DNA of 64,000 nt from Flagellimonas pelagia (GTDB lineage: Bacteria > Bacteroidota > Bacteroidia > Flavobacteriales > Flavobacteriaceae). Positions 52,847 through 63,408 of this stretch are shown piece by piece (positions within the stretch are counted from its first letter, which is position 1; the number at the start of each line of letters is the position of its first letter). Position numbers and translations under genes: made by a program. Where the stretch lies: assembly GCF_003584135.1 (NCBI RefSeq), contig NZ_QXFI01000026.1, positions 434,001-498,000 on the forward strand, in the 5' to 3' direction. A model generated the notes under the pieces. The model ran no database searches. It was not told the origin of the DNA and was given only the letters and a program-made list of their open reading frames with translations.

Positions 52847-55348
52847 ATGAAGCATACCTATCACATACACGGAATGAGCTGCAATGGATGTAGAAACCAT
52901 GTTGAGGAAACCCTTTCCAAAGTGAAGGGGGTGGACACGGTTGAGGTGAACTTGGAAAAGGCCGAAGCCGTAATCGAGATGAAGGAGCATATTCCCATTG
53001 AAACATTTGAAAAGGCATTGGAACAAGATGGTGGCAGGTATAGCATTCACATGCCGGGTCACCATCATCATGAGCACAAAAAGGAGAAAAAACCACCCAT
53101 CCAAGGGGGAACGGGTACCTTTTACTGCCCCATGCGCTGCGAGGGAGACAAGACCTATGACAAACCGGGCGATTGTCCGGTCTGCGGAATGGATCTTGTA
53201 GAGGAGCAAAATCTGTCAAAATCGTCCGGGGAGAAATGGACCTGTCCCATGCATCCCGAAGTGGTTAAGGATGGACCCGGTTCCTGCCCCATCTGTGGAA
53301 TGGACCTAGTACCCATGAAGCCAGAAACAAGTGCTGAAGAAAAGACCTATCAAAAGCTCCTGAAAAAGTTTTGGTTGGCCGTTGGCTTCACCTTGCCCAT
53401 CTTTTTGATTGCGATGAGCGATATGATCCCCAATAATCCTTTGTATCGGATTTTATCCCCAACCTATTGGAACTGGGTGCAATTTGCCCTTTCGTTACCT
53501 GTAGTTTTTTACGCTACCTGGATGTTTTTTGAACGTGCTTACCGGAGCATAAAGACCTGGAATCTGAACATGTTCACCCTGATCGGATTGGGAGCAGGAG
53601 TGGCCTTTGTGTTTAGCATACTAGGATTACTAATGCCCGATTTTTTCCCTGACCAATTCAAGGATGAGTCCGGGGCGGTACACGTTTATTTTGAAGCCAC
53701 TACGGTCATTCTTACGCTTGTACTTTTGGGACAATTGTTGGAAGCCAGGGCACACAGTAAAACGAGTAACGCGGTCAAAGAATTGTTGAAACTGGCTCCC
53801 AACAAGGCCACCAAAGTGGTGGATGGTGAGGAAAAAGAAGTGCACATCGATGCTATAGAATTAGGTGATATTCTCAGGGTGAAACCTGGTGAAAAAATTC
53901 CGGTGGATGGAATTATCACTGAAGGAGAGACCTCTGTGGATGAATCCATGATTACCGGTGAGCCCATCCCTGTAGAGAAAGCGGTGGACGACAAAGTAAG
54001 TAGCGGAACCATCAACGGGAACCAATCCTTTTTGATGAAGGCCGAAAAAGTGGGTAGTGACACCTTGCTTTCCCAGATTATCAACATGGTGAATGATGCC
54101 AGTCGCAGTAGGGCTCCCATCCAAAACTTAGCGGATAGGGTATCTTCTTATTTTGTGCCGACCGTGGTGATCATTTCCGTCATCACCTTTGCTGTTTGGG
54201 CCATTTTTGGCCCGCAACCGTCCTATGTGTTTGCCTTGATCAATGCCATTGCCGTTTTGATCATTGCCTGTCCATGTGCTTTGGGCTTGGCCACTCCAAT
54301 GTCTGTTATGGTGGGAGTTGGGAAAGGTGCCCAAAATGGGGTGTTGATCAAAAATGCGGAGGCTTTGGAGAAAATGGCAAAAGTGGATACAGTTATAGTG
54401 GACAAAACAGGAACCATAACCGAAGGGAAACCCACTTTTGATCATTTGGGAACCTTCAACGATACCTATACTTCAGAACAACTGCTGCAATACGTGGTCT
54501 CGGTGAATGCCAATAGCGAACATCCCTTGGCCCAGGCAACCGTGCAATTCGGAAAGGAAAACAATATTCAAATTCTGAAGACCCAACACTTCAATGTTGT
54601 ATCGGGTATGGGTGTTGAAGGTAAGATAAAGGATGCGGAAGTCCATCTCGGCAATTTAAAGTTGATGGAAAAGGCAAAAGTGGACATCTCCAATTCCATG
54701 AAGGAAGAGGTGAAAAAATCCCAAGAGCAAGGAATGACAGTGTCCTACCTTGCCATTGATAGGGTTTGCCAAGGCTATGTCTCCATTGGTGACAAGATAA
54801 AGAAAACCAGTGCCAAAGCCATCAAGGCAATTCAGGATAAAGGTATTTCCGTGATCATGCTCACTGGTGACAATGCAAACACGGCCAAAGCGGTGGCCAA
54901 GGAACTGAATTTGGATGATTTTAAGGCCGAAACACTTCCAGAGGATAAAATGAAGGAAGTGGAACGCCTACAATCCGAAGGAAAAGTGGTGGCCATGGCA
55001 GGGGATGGTATCAACGATGCACCGGCATTGGCCAAAAGCGACTTGGGTATTGCCATGGGCACTGGAACCGATGTGGCCATAGAAAGCGCCATGATTACCT
55101 TGGTAAAAGGAGATTTACACGGTATTGTGAAAGCCAGAAACCTAAGTGAAGCTGTAATGAAAAACATCAAACAAAACCTCTTCTTTGCCTTAGTGTACAA
55201 TACCATCGGGGTTCCTGTGGCAGCAGGGGTGCTCTATCCCATTTTTGGCATTTTGCTTTCCCCCATGATTGCGGCCTTGGCCATGAGTTTCAGCTCTGTT
55301 TCCGTAATCACCAATGCTTTGAGGTTAAGAACAAAATCAATCGATTAA
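52847..55348 (+). CDS. copA: Copper-exporting P1B-type ATPase
   Basis: The 833-residue protein has an N-terminal HMA domain (C12-x-x-C15), a His-rich linker ([12 protein letters not shown]) and two heavy-metal-binding motifs at residues 94-116 and 133-155 (CPM..C/H...CP.CGM). The P-type ATPase core follows, with the C475-P-C477 membrane metal site, the phosphorylated D519 in DKTGT and the hinge GDGINDAP. It moves Cu(I) out of the cytoplasm. The double heavy-metal-binding motif is typical of the longer Bacteroidota form. Confidence 0.95.
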   Translation: MKHTYHIHGMSCNGCRNHVEETLSKVKGVDTVEVNLEKAEAVIEMKEHIPIETFEKALEQDGGRYSIHMPGHHHHEHKKEKKPPIQGGTGTFYCPMRCEGDKTYDKPGDCPVCGMDLVEEQNLSKSSGEKWTCPMHPEVVKDGPGSCPICGMDLVPMKPETSAEEKTYQKLLKKFWLAVGFTLPIFLIAMSDMIPNNPLYRILSPTYWNWVQFALSLPVVFYATWMFFERAYRSIKTWNLNMFTLIGLGAGVAFVFSILGLLMPDFFPDQFKDESGAVHVYFEATTVILTLVLLGQLLEARAHSKTSNAVKELLKLAPNKATKVVDGEEKEVHIDAIELGDILRVKPGEKIPVDGIITEGETSVDESMITGEPIPVEKAVDDKVSSGTINGNQSFLMKAEKVGSDTLLSQIINMVNDASRSRAPIQNLADRVSSYFVPTVVIISVITFAVWAIFGPQPSYVFALINAIAVLIIACPCALGLATPMSVMVGVGKGAQNGVLIKNAEALEKMAKVDTVIVDKTGTITEGKPTFDHLGTFNDTYTSEQLLQYVVSVNANSEHPLAQATVQFGKENNIQILKTQHFNVVSGMGVEGKIKDAEVHLGNLKLMEKAKVDISNSMKEEVKKSQEQGMTVSYLAIDRVCQGYVSIGDKIKKTSAKAIKAIQDKGISVIMLTGDNANTAKAVAKELNLDDFKAETLPEDKMKEVERLQSEGKVVAMAGDGINDAPALAKSDLGIAMGTGTDVAIESAMITLVKGDLHGIVKARNLSEAVMKNIKQNLFFALVYNTIGVPVAAGVLYPIFGILLSPMIAALAMSFSSVSVITNALRLRTKSID

Positions 55349-55354
55349 TACATA

Positions 55355-56065
55355 ATGGTAAAACGCAGTACGGCAATTAAGATTCGAAAGGCCCACAGAT
55401 ATTTGGGACTGTTTTTAGGCATCCAATTTATCTTGTGGACAGCAAGTGGACTTTATTTCAGTTGGACCGATATCGACGAGATCCATGGCGACCATTTCCG
55501 AAATACGCATCATGAACCGATGGCATTTGATGGACTGATAGGTCTTTCACAGATAAATCTGCCAGTCAACATTAGCACCTTGAATTTAAAGGAAATAGCT
55601 AACAGGCCTTATTATTGGATCAACAATGAGTTTTTGGTGGATGCAAGGACCGGTAAGCTTAAGAAAGGAATTACGGAGGAAGAAGCCTTGCAGGTTGCCA
55701 AGAAACAAATGGCCGCCCATCTAAAGGTGAAAAGTGTGGATGTAATCACGGCCACCGATAAGCATCATGAGTACCGCGAGAAAAGGTTGCCAGCCTATGT
55801 CATCACCTATGATTCCCCTGAAAATATCAAGGCCTACGTTTCCGTTTCCGATGGCTCCTTCCAGACCATCAGGCACCGCAACTGGCGATGGTTCGATTTT
55901 CTTTGGATGACCCATACCATGGATTACGAAGGAAGGGACGATATCAATAATATCGTTCTGCGCGCATTTTCCCTTTTGGGATTGATTACCGTGTTGAGTG
56001 GATTTTTGTTGTGGTTCACATCATCACCAACAGCGCGGAAATGGGTACAACGTAAAAATAATTGA
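55355..56065 (+). CDS. PepSY-domain membrane protein
   Basis: The 236-residue protein has an N-terminal helix (RYLGLFLGIQFILWTASGLYFSW), a periplasmic segment with a PepSY-like repeat (GITEEEALQVAKKQMAAHLKVKSVDVI, ending in VSVSDGSFQTI), and a C-terminal helix (LLGLITVLSGFLLWF). Conserved His residues (HRYLG, DFLWMTHTMDY) resemble those of PepSY-TM proteins linked to metal or heme redox chemistry. The specific role is unknown. It is 6 bases after copA and directly before the adaptor gene. Confidence 0.85.
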   Translation: MVKRSTAIKIRKAHRYLGLFLGIQFILWTASGLYFSWTDIDEIHGDHFRNTHHEPMAFDGLIGLSQINLPVNISTLNLKEIANRPYYWINNEFLVDARTGKLKKGITEEEALQVAKKQMAAHLKVKSVDVITATDKHHEYREKRLPAYVITYDSPENIKAYVSVSDGSFQTIRHRNWRWFDFLWMTHTMDYEGRDDINNIVLRAFSLLGLITVLSGFLLWFTSSPTARKWVQRKNN

Positions 56066-56066
56066 C

Positions 56067-57797
56067 ATGAAAAATAAAAATCTATTGTACGTCGGTATCG
56101 CAGTGGTCGTAGGACTGCTCTTGGGATATCTCATTTTTGGAAGCGGCTCTGGAACAAAACCGGAATCAGATCATGACCATGATGCTGAAATGGCTTCGGG
56201 ACAAATGTGGACCTGTTCCATGCATCCCCAGATTATGCAACCTGAACCAGGTAGTTGTCCTATCTGTGGTATGGATTTGATTCCGGCGGATTCCGCAGGG
56301 GAGGGTTTGACCCAAAATCAAATCAAAATGACGGACAATGCCATTGCCTTGGCGGGAGTGGAAACGGTAGTGATTGGTTCTGGTGCCACAGATACGGACC
56401 AGGTAAAACTATCTGGAAAAGTAGCGGTGAACCAAGAATCGGATGCGGTGCAGTCCGCCTATTTTGATGGAAGAATTGAGCAATTGAACATCAATTTTGA
56501 AGGGGAGGAAGTGCGAAAAGGGCAAAAACTGGCCACCATCTATTCACCACAATTGGTAGCAGCGCAACAAGAACTTTTAACCGCATCCGGATTGAAATCC
56601 ACTCAACCTCAATTGTATACGGCCGTTCGCAACAAACTTAAATTGTGGAAATTGTCCGATTCACAGATTGACCAAATTGAAGCTTCAGGAAAGGTATCGG
56701 AAAACTTTCCGGTGTACGCCAATGTTTCGGGGGTTGTGTCCTCCATCATGGTTGAAGAAGGAGATTATGTAAAGACCGGTATGCCATTGGTGAAAGTGGT
56801 CAATCTGAATTCGGTTTGGGCCATTTTTGATGCCTATGAAAGCCAGTTGTCCCTCTTCAAGAAGGAACAGTCGATGGAGGTAACCACCAATGCCTATCCC
56901 AACGAAACCTTTGGTGCAAAAGTTTCATTTGTGGACCCCCTTCTGAACAATGCCACAAGAACGGTAAAAGTACGTGCCGAACTCGATAATAAAAAAGGCC
57001 TTTTGAAACCTGGTATGTTTATACAGGGTAAAATTGATGTTGCAAACCATGGTGCCATGGAAATGTTGACCGTTCCGGAAAGTGCAGTGCTTTGGACGGG
57101 AAAACGTTCCGTAGTCTATGTTAGACCAAATCCAACCGAGCCTATTTTTGAACTTAGGGAGGTAGAATTGGGTAATTTGATGGATGGAGCGTATCAAGTC
57201 TATTCAGGATTGAGTTCCGGCGAAGAAGTGGTGGCGAAGGGAACATTCACTGTGGATGCAGCCGCTCAGTTACAGGGCAAAAAATCGATGATGAACCCCA
57301 AGGGAGAAATGAGCATGACAGGACATGAAGGACATGGGGCCACGGGGATGAAAATGGATTTTTCCAAGGCAGCTCAACAAACATTTGACGGACTTTTGGA
57401 CAATTACCTGCAATTAAAGGATGCTTTGGTGGCTTCTGACCAACAAAAAGTGAAGCAATTGGCAGAAGCAGGGGCAAAGCAAGCAAAGGAATTGGCTTCC
57501 AAAGAAATGGATGCCATGGGCCAATCCCACGCATCTAAGGTGGCAGGAGATTTTAAAACAATGACCCAAAAAACTACGATTGAGGAACAACGAAAAGTTT
57601 TTATCTCATTGTCGGAAAACATGATTTTGATTGGTAATCAGATGAAGGGAATGGATAAAAAACTATATGTACAGCATTGCCCTATGGCCGATAACAACAA
57701 AGGAGCCAATTGGTTGAGCCTTGAAAAGGAGATCCGAAACCCCTACTACGGTGATACCATGCTCACGTGTGGGAGTGTTGTTGCTACAATAAATTAA
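56067..57797 (+). CDS. cusB: CusB-type periplasmic adaptor with heavy-metal-binding and DUF3347 domains
   Basis: The 576-residue protein starts at the ATG at 56067, one base after the PepSY stop. In order it has an N-terminal anchor, a heavy-metal-binding motif (C50-S-M-H, C64-P-I-C67-G-M69), an HlyD/CusB-type barrel-sandwich and beta-barrel region (about 110-400, with VNFEGEEVRKGQKL-like lipoyl features), a Met/His linker (MSMTGHEGHGATGMKM), and a C-terminal DUF3347 domain ending HCPMADNNKGANWLS...NPYYGDTMLTCG. It would bridge the CusA-like pump and the TolC-like channel and hand over copper. Confidence 0.92.
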   Translation: MKNKNLLYVGIAVVVGLLLGYLIFGSGSGTKPESDHDHDAEMASGQMWTCSMHPQIMQPEPGSCPICGMDLIPADSAGEGLTQNQIKMTDNAIALAGVETVVIGSGATDTDQVKLSGKVAVNQESDAVQSAYFDGRIEQLNINFEGEEVRKGQKLATIYSPQLVAAQQELLTASGLKSTQPQLYTAVRNKLKLWKLSDSQIDQIEASGKVSENFPVYANVSGVVSSIMVEEGDYVKTGMPLVKVVNLNSVWAIFDAYESQLSLFKKEQSMEVTTNAYPNETFGAKVSFVDPLLNNATRTVKVRAELDNKKGLLKPGMFIQGKIDVANHGAMEMLTVPESAVLWTGKRSVVYVRPNPTEPIFELREVELGNLMDGAYQVYSGLSSGEEVVAKGTFTVDAAAQLQGKKSMMNPKGEMSMTGHEGHGATGMKMDFSKAAQQTFDGLLDNYLQLKDALVASDQQKVKQLAEAGAKQAKELASKEMDAMGQSHASKVAGDFKTMTQKTTIEEQRKVFISLSENMILIGNQMKGMDKKLYVQHCPMADNNKGANWLSLEKEIRNPYYGDTMLTCGSVVATIN

Positions 57798-57927
57798 ATT
57801 ATTGAAATACAAATAGTTGTGTTCAATTGTTTTGATTTCGGAAAGGATTTTAGTTAATATTTAGCCAATAAAAATTTTTGGATTCAAAACCGAAATACAT
57901 TTACTATAGTTTTTAATTTATTGACTC

Positions 57928-58023
57928 ATGAAACAAGCGAAGTCAACTGGAAAGTCATCTCCTGCAAAAGCTGTTAAACCAGCCGCTAAGAAGACTACCC
58001 AAGCTACTGGTAAGAAAAAGTAA
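57928..58023 (+). CDS. 31-residue Lys/Ala-rich basic peptide
   Basis: An ATG at 57928 opens a 31-codon frame rich in Lys, Ala, Ser, Thr and Pro (MKQAKSTGKSSPAKAVKPA, then AKKTTQATGKKK), ending in TAA at 58021. It contains no acidic residue. The composition resembles the tails of histone H1-like bacterial proteins. It stands alone between the copper cluster and groEL and ends before a shared terminator. The function is unknown; nucleic-acid binding is an inference from charge only. Confidence 0.55.
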   Translation: MKQAKSTGKSSPAKAVKPAAKKTTQATGKKK

Positions 58024-58070
58024 CTTGGTATTTGGGTCCCCAAGGAATGGACCTCCTACTAAAGCAAAAG

Positions 58071-58108
58071 AAAAACGCCCTGATGAAAGTCAGGGCGTCC
58101 TATTTTTA
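58071..58108. terminator. Bidirectional terminator next to groEL
   Basis: ACGCCCTGA at 58075-58083 pairs perfectly with TCAGGGCGT at 58090-58098. An AAAAA run lies on one side (T-run for groEL on the minus strand) and TATTTTT on the other, so it can end both groEL and the small basic gene. Confidence 0.82.
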
Positions 58109-58126
58109 AACAAATGCCTTTGGGCA

Positions 58127-59761
<1,635 letters not shown>

Positions 59762-59778
59762 TTAGTTGATTTTTTTGA

Positions 59779-60057
59779 TTAAACAATTGCCAAAATATCA
59801 CTCTCTCGCATCATCAAATAGTCGGTACCGTCCAATTTAAGTTCGGTTCCCGCATATTTTCCATAAAGCACGGTATCACCGACCTTAACGGTCACCTTTT
59901 CGTCTTTGGTACCAGGGCCAACGGCCACTACGGTTCCTTTTTGCGGTTTTTCCTTCGCATTGTCAGGAATGATGATACCTGAGGCAGTCTTGGTCTCGGC
60001 CTGTAGCGGCTCGATCAGCACCCTATCTGCCAATGGTTTGATATTTACTTTAGCCAT
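59779..60057 (-). CDS. groS: Co-chaperonin GroES
   Basis: The 92-residue protein has the GroES start ([43 protein letters not shown]), including the mobile loop that binds GroEL, and the ending [13 protein letters not shown]. It caps the GroEL ring. It is the first gene of the groESL operon. Confidence 0.97.
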   Translation of the reverse strand: MAKVNIKPLADRVLIEPLQAETKTASGIIIPDNAKEKPQKGTVVAVGPGTKDEKVTVKVGDTVLYGKYAGTELKLDGTDYLMMRESDILAIV

Positions 60058-60104
60058 ATTATTAATTTTTAGGTATTTGATTTAAAAATTCTCGAATCAA
60101 TTGG

Positions 60105-60119
60105 GCAGAAATTGTGCCA
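60105..60119 (-). promoter_or_regulatory. Sigma-54-like -24/-12 element upstream of groES
   Basis: On the minus strand TTGGCACAATTTCTGC has the diagnostic GG (60118-60117), a 10-base gap and GC (60106-60105), with one mismatch to TTGC at -12. The predicted start is about 35 bases before the groES ATG. A TGTGC/GCACA dyad overlaps the -24 half. I found no clear TAnnTTTG promoter in this gap. It is a candidate only. Confidence 0.3.
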
Positions 60120-60148
60120 ATGCACAAAAACTGACATTCTGTAGAACA

Positions 60149-60181
60149 AAAATGCCAGCTTGTCATTCAAGCTGGCATTTT
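60149..60181 (-). terminator. Terminator after secG
   Basis: AAATGCCAGCTTG pairs perfectly with CAAGCTGGCATTT around a short loop, and the minus strand continues with TTTTTG. It separates the secG transcript from groESL. Confidence 0.85.
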
Positions 60182-60202
60182 GGTATACTTTGTCACTTCG
60201 AA

Positions 60203-60571
60203 TTATCCTCCGATAGTATCCGTTGGATTGGTGTTACCGGCTGGTGGAAGTTGTTCTGGCACTTCTTCAGGAACCGTTTCTGGAACCGACTCAATGTCAT
60301 CGCCCTGCAACAGTTTGGAATCTGCACTGCCATAGTTTCCTTTCAAGGAAACATTGGAAAGTAAGATCAACACAATCAACAGGGTGGCAAGGGTCCAGGT
60401 ACTTTTGTCCAAAAAGTCACCAGTCTTCTTTACACCGCCCACAACTTGGGTTCCGCCACCTCCAAATGAAGAGGACAAACCACCACCTTTAGGGTTTTGG
60501 ACCATGATGACCAACACCAATAAAAGGCACACGATAATGATCAATATCAAAAAAATTGTAAACGTGCTCAT
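60203..60571 (-). CDS. secG: Preprotein translocase subunit SecG
   Basis: The 122-residue protein has two membrane helices (FLILIIIVCLLLVLVIMVQNPKGGGLSSSFGGGGTQVVGG between and after them, then WTLATLLIVLILLSNVSL) with the conserved NPKGGGLS loop. A longer acidic, proline-rich tail (DIESVPETVPEEVPEQLPP) follows, as in other Bacteroidota. SecG assists SecYE in protein export. Confidence 0.93.
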   Translation of the reverse strand: MSTFTIFLILIIIVCLLLVLVIMVQNPKGGGLSSSFGGGGTQVVGGVKKTGDFLDKSTWTLATLLIVLILLSNVSLKGNYGSADSKLLQGDDIESVPETVPEEVPEQLPPAGNTNPTDTIGG

Positions 60572-60580
60572 TTCTTTATT

Positions 60581-61471
60581 TTACTCTTTTTCGTTCTGCA
60601 GCTTCTTCACCGCCTGAATTTGGTCTGCAAAGAAACCACTTTTTTCTGGATATTTCAAACTCAATATTTTAAAGGCTTGTATCGCCTTTTTATATTTTTT
60701 CTGCTCCAAATAGACCTTGGCCAACGTCTCGGTCATCAATTCATTTTTATCGAACTTCGTGGACTCCTTAATGTTGACTTTTGGGTTGGTGTTTTCGGTA
60801 GGTACAATCTTAGGGTTGTTCTCGATAAATCTGTCCAAAAGCTCGAACTTTTTCTTCCGTTCCACTTCTTCCATCACATCTTCCTCAGGTTCTGGGTCTT
60901 CGGTTTTGGAAGTAAGCTGTAGCCATTCGGTGAACGAGTGTTTTTCTTTTTTGGTGAAGGGGATGGGCTTGCCCAAGTTCAATTCCTTTTCCGGTTTGGA
61001 TGTTTTTTCCTTTTCAATAGGAACAACGGGCTCTTCCTTTGGCCTGGTCTTGAACAGTTCCGGATTCAAGATTTGTTCGGCATCCTGAAGGTTTTGTGGC
61101 AACGCAGGTTCATCGGATTCCACCAGCATACTTTCGGCAAGCGGATTCGGTTCTATTTCTTCCGATATAGCCTTTTGGTCTTCCAATTTGGAACCTCTAC
61201 CGACAATGGCATCGGCTATATTGTTTTGGACAAATTCGTTGGAGGTGATATAATCAAAAAGTACATCGCGATCCGTGGTATAGGCCGCGGTAACCTTAAG
61301 GGCATTGTTGTATTTGTAGCTGTCCAGATTTTTCAACCCTTTTAGGTGCAAGGCCCTTGCTGCCTGAAAGTAGGGGTATTCCTCGATCATATCTTCCAGT
61401 TCCCGCGTTTGTTTTGGGGAAAGGATGGTATTGGAGTTCTGAAGAATATGTATAAAATCCGAAACGTTCAT
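60581..61471 (-). CDS. Cytoplasmic TPR-containing protein next to lptE
   Basis: The 296-residue protein has no signal peptide. It begins with a helical region (MNVSDFIHILQNSNTILSPKQTRELEDMIEEYPYF) and has a long charged, low-complexity middle. A C-terminal TPR-like unit follows (ELMTETLAKVYLEQKKYKKAIQAFKILSLKYPEKSGFFADQI). The function is unknown. It lies 7 bases after lptE and 9 bases before secG, so it is in their operon. Confidence 0.8.
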   Translation of the reverse strand: MNVSDFIHILQNSNTILSPKQTRELEDMIEEYPYFQAARALHLKGLKNLDSYKYNNALKVTAAYTTDRDVLFDYITSNEFVQNNIADAIVGRGSKLEDQKAISEEIEPNPLAESMLVESDEPALPQNLQDAEQILNPELFKTRPKEEPVVPIEKEKTSKPEKELNLGKPIPFTKKEKHSFTEWLQLTSKTEDPEPEEDVMEEVERKKKFELLDRFIENNPKIVPTENTNPKVNIKESTKFDKNELMTETLAKVYLEQKKYKKAIQAFKILSLKYPEKSGFFADQIQAVKKLQNEKE

Positions 61472-61478
61472 AAAATCG

Positions 61479-62000
61479 TTACCAATTGCCCAGGGATGCG
61501 TTGAAAATATCCTGTGTCAGTCGTTCAAAAATCTCTTCATGTGCCGCGGACTGAATGGAGGTCAGCGATGCAGCAGCATCAAAATCGTAGAAGAAGGAGA
61601 ACCTTCGCTCAAAATCGTTATCCGGTTTTTTGGTGTTGAAAAAACGAACGTTCACACTTATGGTAAGCCTGTTCTGGGAGGTTCTCTGTTCTGAGTTTGC
61701 CGTCATCGGAATGACCTTGTACTCCACAATTTCGCCTTCATACACCAAATCACCGTTACTTCCTGTCAGGGAAAGGCTGGTCAAGTTATTGATCATGTCC
61801 TGAAGGGACAGGGTAAAGTCCCTATCCAAGCTGGGCACAATGATGGAACCAGGGGTTTGGTCCGCGTAATTTTGGAAGAAGTTTACCTGAAAGGTCTTGG
61901 CTTCACCGACATCCGCTCCGGAAAAATTGTAGGCCCCGCAACCGGAAAGAAATAACGTTAATCCCAACACTGCGACCCTAAAACTATTTTGTATGCTCAT
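61479..62000 (-). CDS. lptE: LPS-assembly lipoprotein LptE
   Basis: The 173-residue protein, from the ATG at 62000, has a lipobox (LFLSGC, Cys21) followed by GAYNFSG. The Bacteroidota LptE core is visible in TFQVNFFQNYADQTPGSIIVPSLDRDFTLSLQDMI. LptE plugs the LptD barrel that inserts LPS in the outer leaflet. It is 27 bases downstream of the sigma-54 activator gene and pairs functionally with lptC at 10463. Confidence 0.88.
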   Translation of the reverse strand: MSIQNSFRVAVLGLTLFLSGCGAYNFSGADVGEAKTFQVNFFQNYADQTPGSIIVPSLDRDFTLSLQDMINNLTSLSLTGSNGDLVYEGEIVEYKVIPMTANSEQRTSQNRLTISVNVRFFNTKKPDNDFERRFSFFYDFDAAASLTSIQSAAHEEIFERLTQDIFNASLGNW

Positions 62001-62027
62001 GTGCTTTGCAATCATTTTAATCGAAGA

Positions 62028-63311
62028 TCAAAGATCGTATTGTTTAATCTTTCGGTAAAGGGTTCTTTCCGAAATGCCCAATTCATTCGCTGCCGCTTTT
62101 CTTTTACCGCGGTTGCGTTCCAAGGATTTTTTGATCAATTCGATTTCCTTCTCCTGTAAAGATAAGGTTTCTTCCTCTTGGATTTCTTCGGCAAAATGAT
62201 AGCGGTCCTCTTGGGGCTGTATGGCAGTAGCTGCAGACGTTGCCTCCATCACCGGTTCTGGGAGTCCCAAAACTTCGGTTGCCACATTTTCTTCAAGATC
62301 AATGTCCTCTTCCTCTTCATGACTGCCGTAAATTTTGCGGATCAAATTTTCGTTTTCCTTCTGCACTTTAGAGGTATCGTTGTCCTTCAACAATTCCAAG
62401 GTCAGTTTTTTGAGGTCGTTCAGGTCACTTTTCATATCGAAAAGAACCTTGTATAGAATTTCCCGTTCGTTACTGAAATCACTTTCTTTTTTGGGTTGAC
62501 CTACCACGGCAGGTAAATTGGAACCCGCGGCATCGGGCAGATAGCTGTTCAAAGTGGCTGCGGAAATGGTACGGTTTTCTTCCAATACTGAAATCTGTTC
62601 GGCAATGTTCCGCAACTGTCTGATGTTCCCGGGCCAGTGATATTTTAGCAACAAATGCACGGCATCATCTTCCAGACGGATGGTGGGCATTTTGTATTTC
62701 TGTCCAAAATCCGAAGCGAATTTACGGAACAACAAATGGATGTCCTCACGTCTTTCCCTTAACGGCGGAATATGGATTTCAACGGTGCTCAACCTATAAT
62801 AAAGGTCTTCCCTGAATTTTTCCTTTTTGATGGCCTCGAACATGTTGATGTTGGTCGCGGCCACAATGCGAACATCGGTCTTTTGCACTTGCGAAGACCC
62901 CACTTTTAGGAATTCCCCATTTTCCAATACACGGAGCAAACGTACCTGTGTGGTGAGGGGTAGTTCCCCTACCTCGTCCAAAAAGATGGTCCCGCCGTCG
63001 GCTACCTCAAAATAACCGCTTCGGGTTTGGGTGGCCCCGGTAAAGGCCCCCTTTTCGTGTCCGAAAAGTTCACTGTCTATGGTGCCCTCGGGAATGGCCC
63101 CGCAGTTTACCGCAATATATTTGGCATGTTTTCGGTGCGAAAGGGAATGAATGATCTTAGGGATGGATTCTTTTCCCACACCACTTTCCCCGGTCACCAA
63201 AACCGAGATGTCCGTTGGCGCCACCTGAATGGCTTTTTCTATGGCCCGGTTGAGTTTTACATCGTTACCGATGAGCTCGAACCGTTGTTTTATGGATTGT
63301 ACACTTTCCAT
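62028..63311 (-). CDS. Sigma-54-dependent transcriptional activator (no receiver domain)
   Basis: The 427-residue protein begins directly with the AAA+ domain: Walker A GESGVGKE (residues 41-48), GAFTGA (88-93), which contacts sigma-54, Walker B GGTIFLDEVGEL (106-117) and the WPGNIRQLRN segment. A 130-residue acidic linker leads to a Fis-type helix-turn-helix (KRKAAANELGISERTLYRKIKQYDL). Lacking a receiver or other sensor domain, it may be controlled by level or by a partner. It heads the lptE-TPR-secG run. Confidence 0.93.
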   Translation of the reverse strand: MESVQSIKQRFELIGNDVKLNRAIEKAIQVAPTDISVLVTGESGVGKESIPKIIHSLSHRKHAKYIAVNCGAIPEGTIDSELFGHEKGAFTGATQTRSGYFEVADGGTIFLDEVGELPLTTQVRLLRVLENGEFLKVGSSQVQKTDVRIVAATNINMFEAIKKEKFREDLYYRLSTVEIHIPPLRERREDIHLLFRKFASDFGQKYKMPTIRLEDDAVHLLLKYHWPGNIRQLRNIAEQISVLEENRTISAATLNSYLPDAAGSNLPAVVGQPKKESDFSNEREILYKVLFDMKSDLNDLKKLTLELLKDNDTSKVQKENENLIRKIYGSHEEEEDIDLEENVATEVLGLPEPVMEATSAATAIQPQEDRYHFAEEIQEEETLSLQEKEIELIKKSLERNRGKRKAAANELGISERTLYRKIKQYDL

Positions 63312-63362
63312 TTTCTATGATGCCTGCAACTGCAGGAGTCTTTTCTCTTTTGCATTCCGAAT

Positions 63363-63386
63363 TTCACTTCGACTACGCTCAGTGAA
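63363..63386. repeat. Short REP-like hairpin
   Basis: TTCACT at 63363-63368 pairs with AGTGAA at 63381-63386 around a 12-base loop reading TCGACTACGCTC. The sequence resembles dispersed intergenic elements common in many bacterial genomes. I saw no second copy in this window. Confidence 0.3.
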
Positions 63387-63408
63387 CAAACCGGATAACA
63401 AAAAGTGG

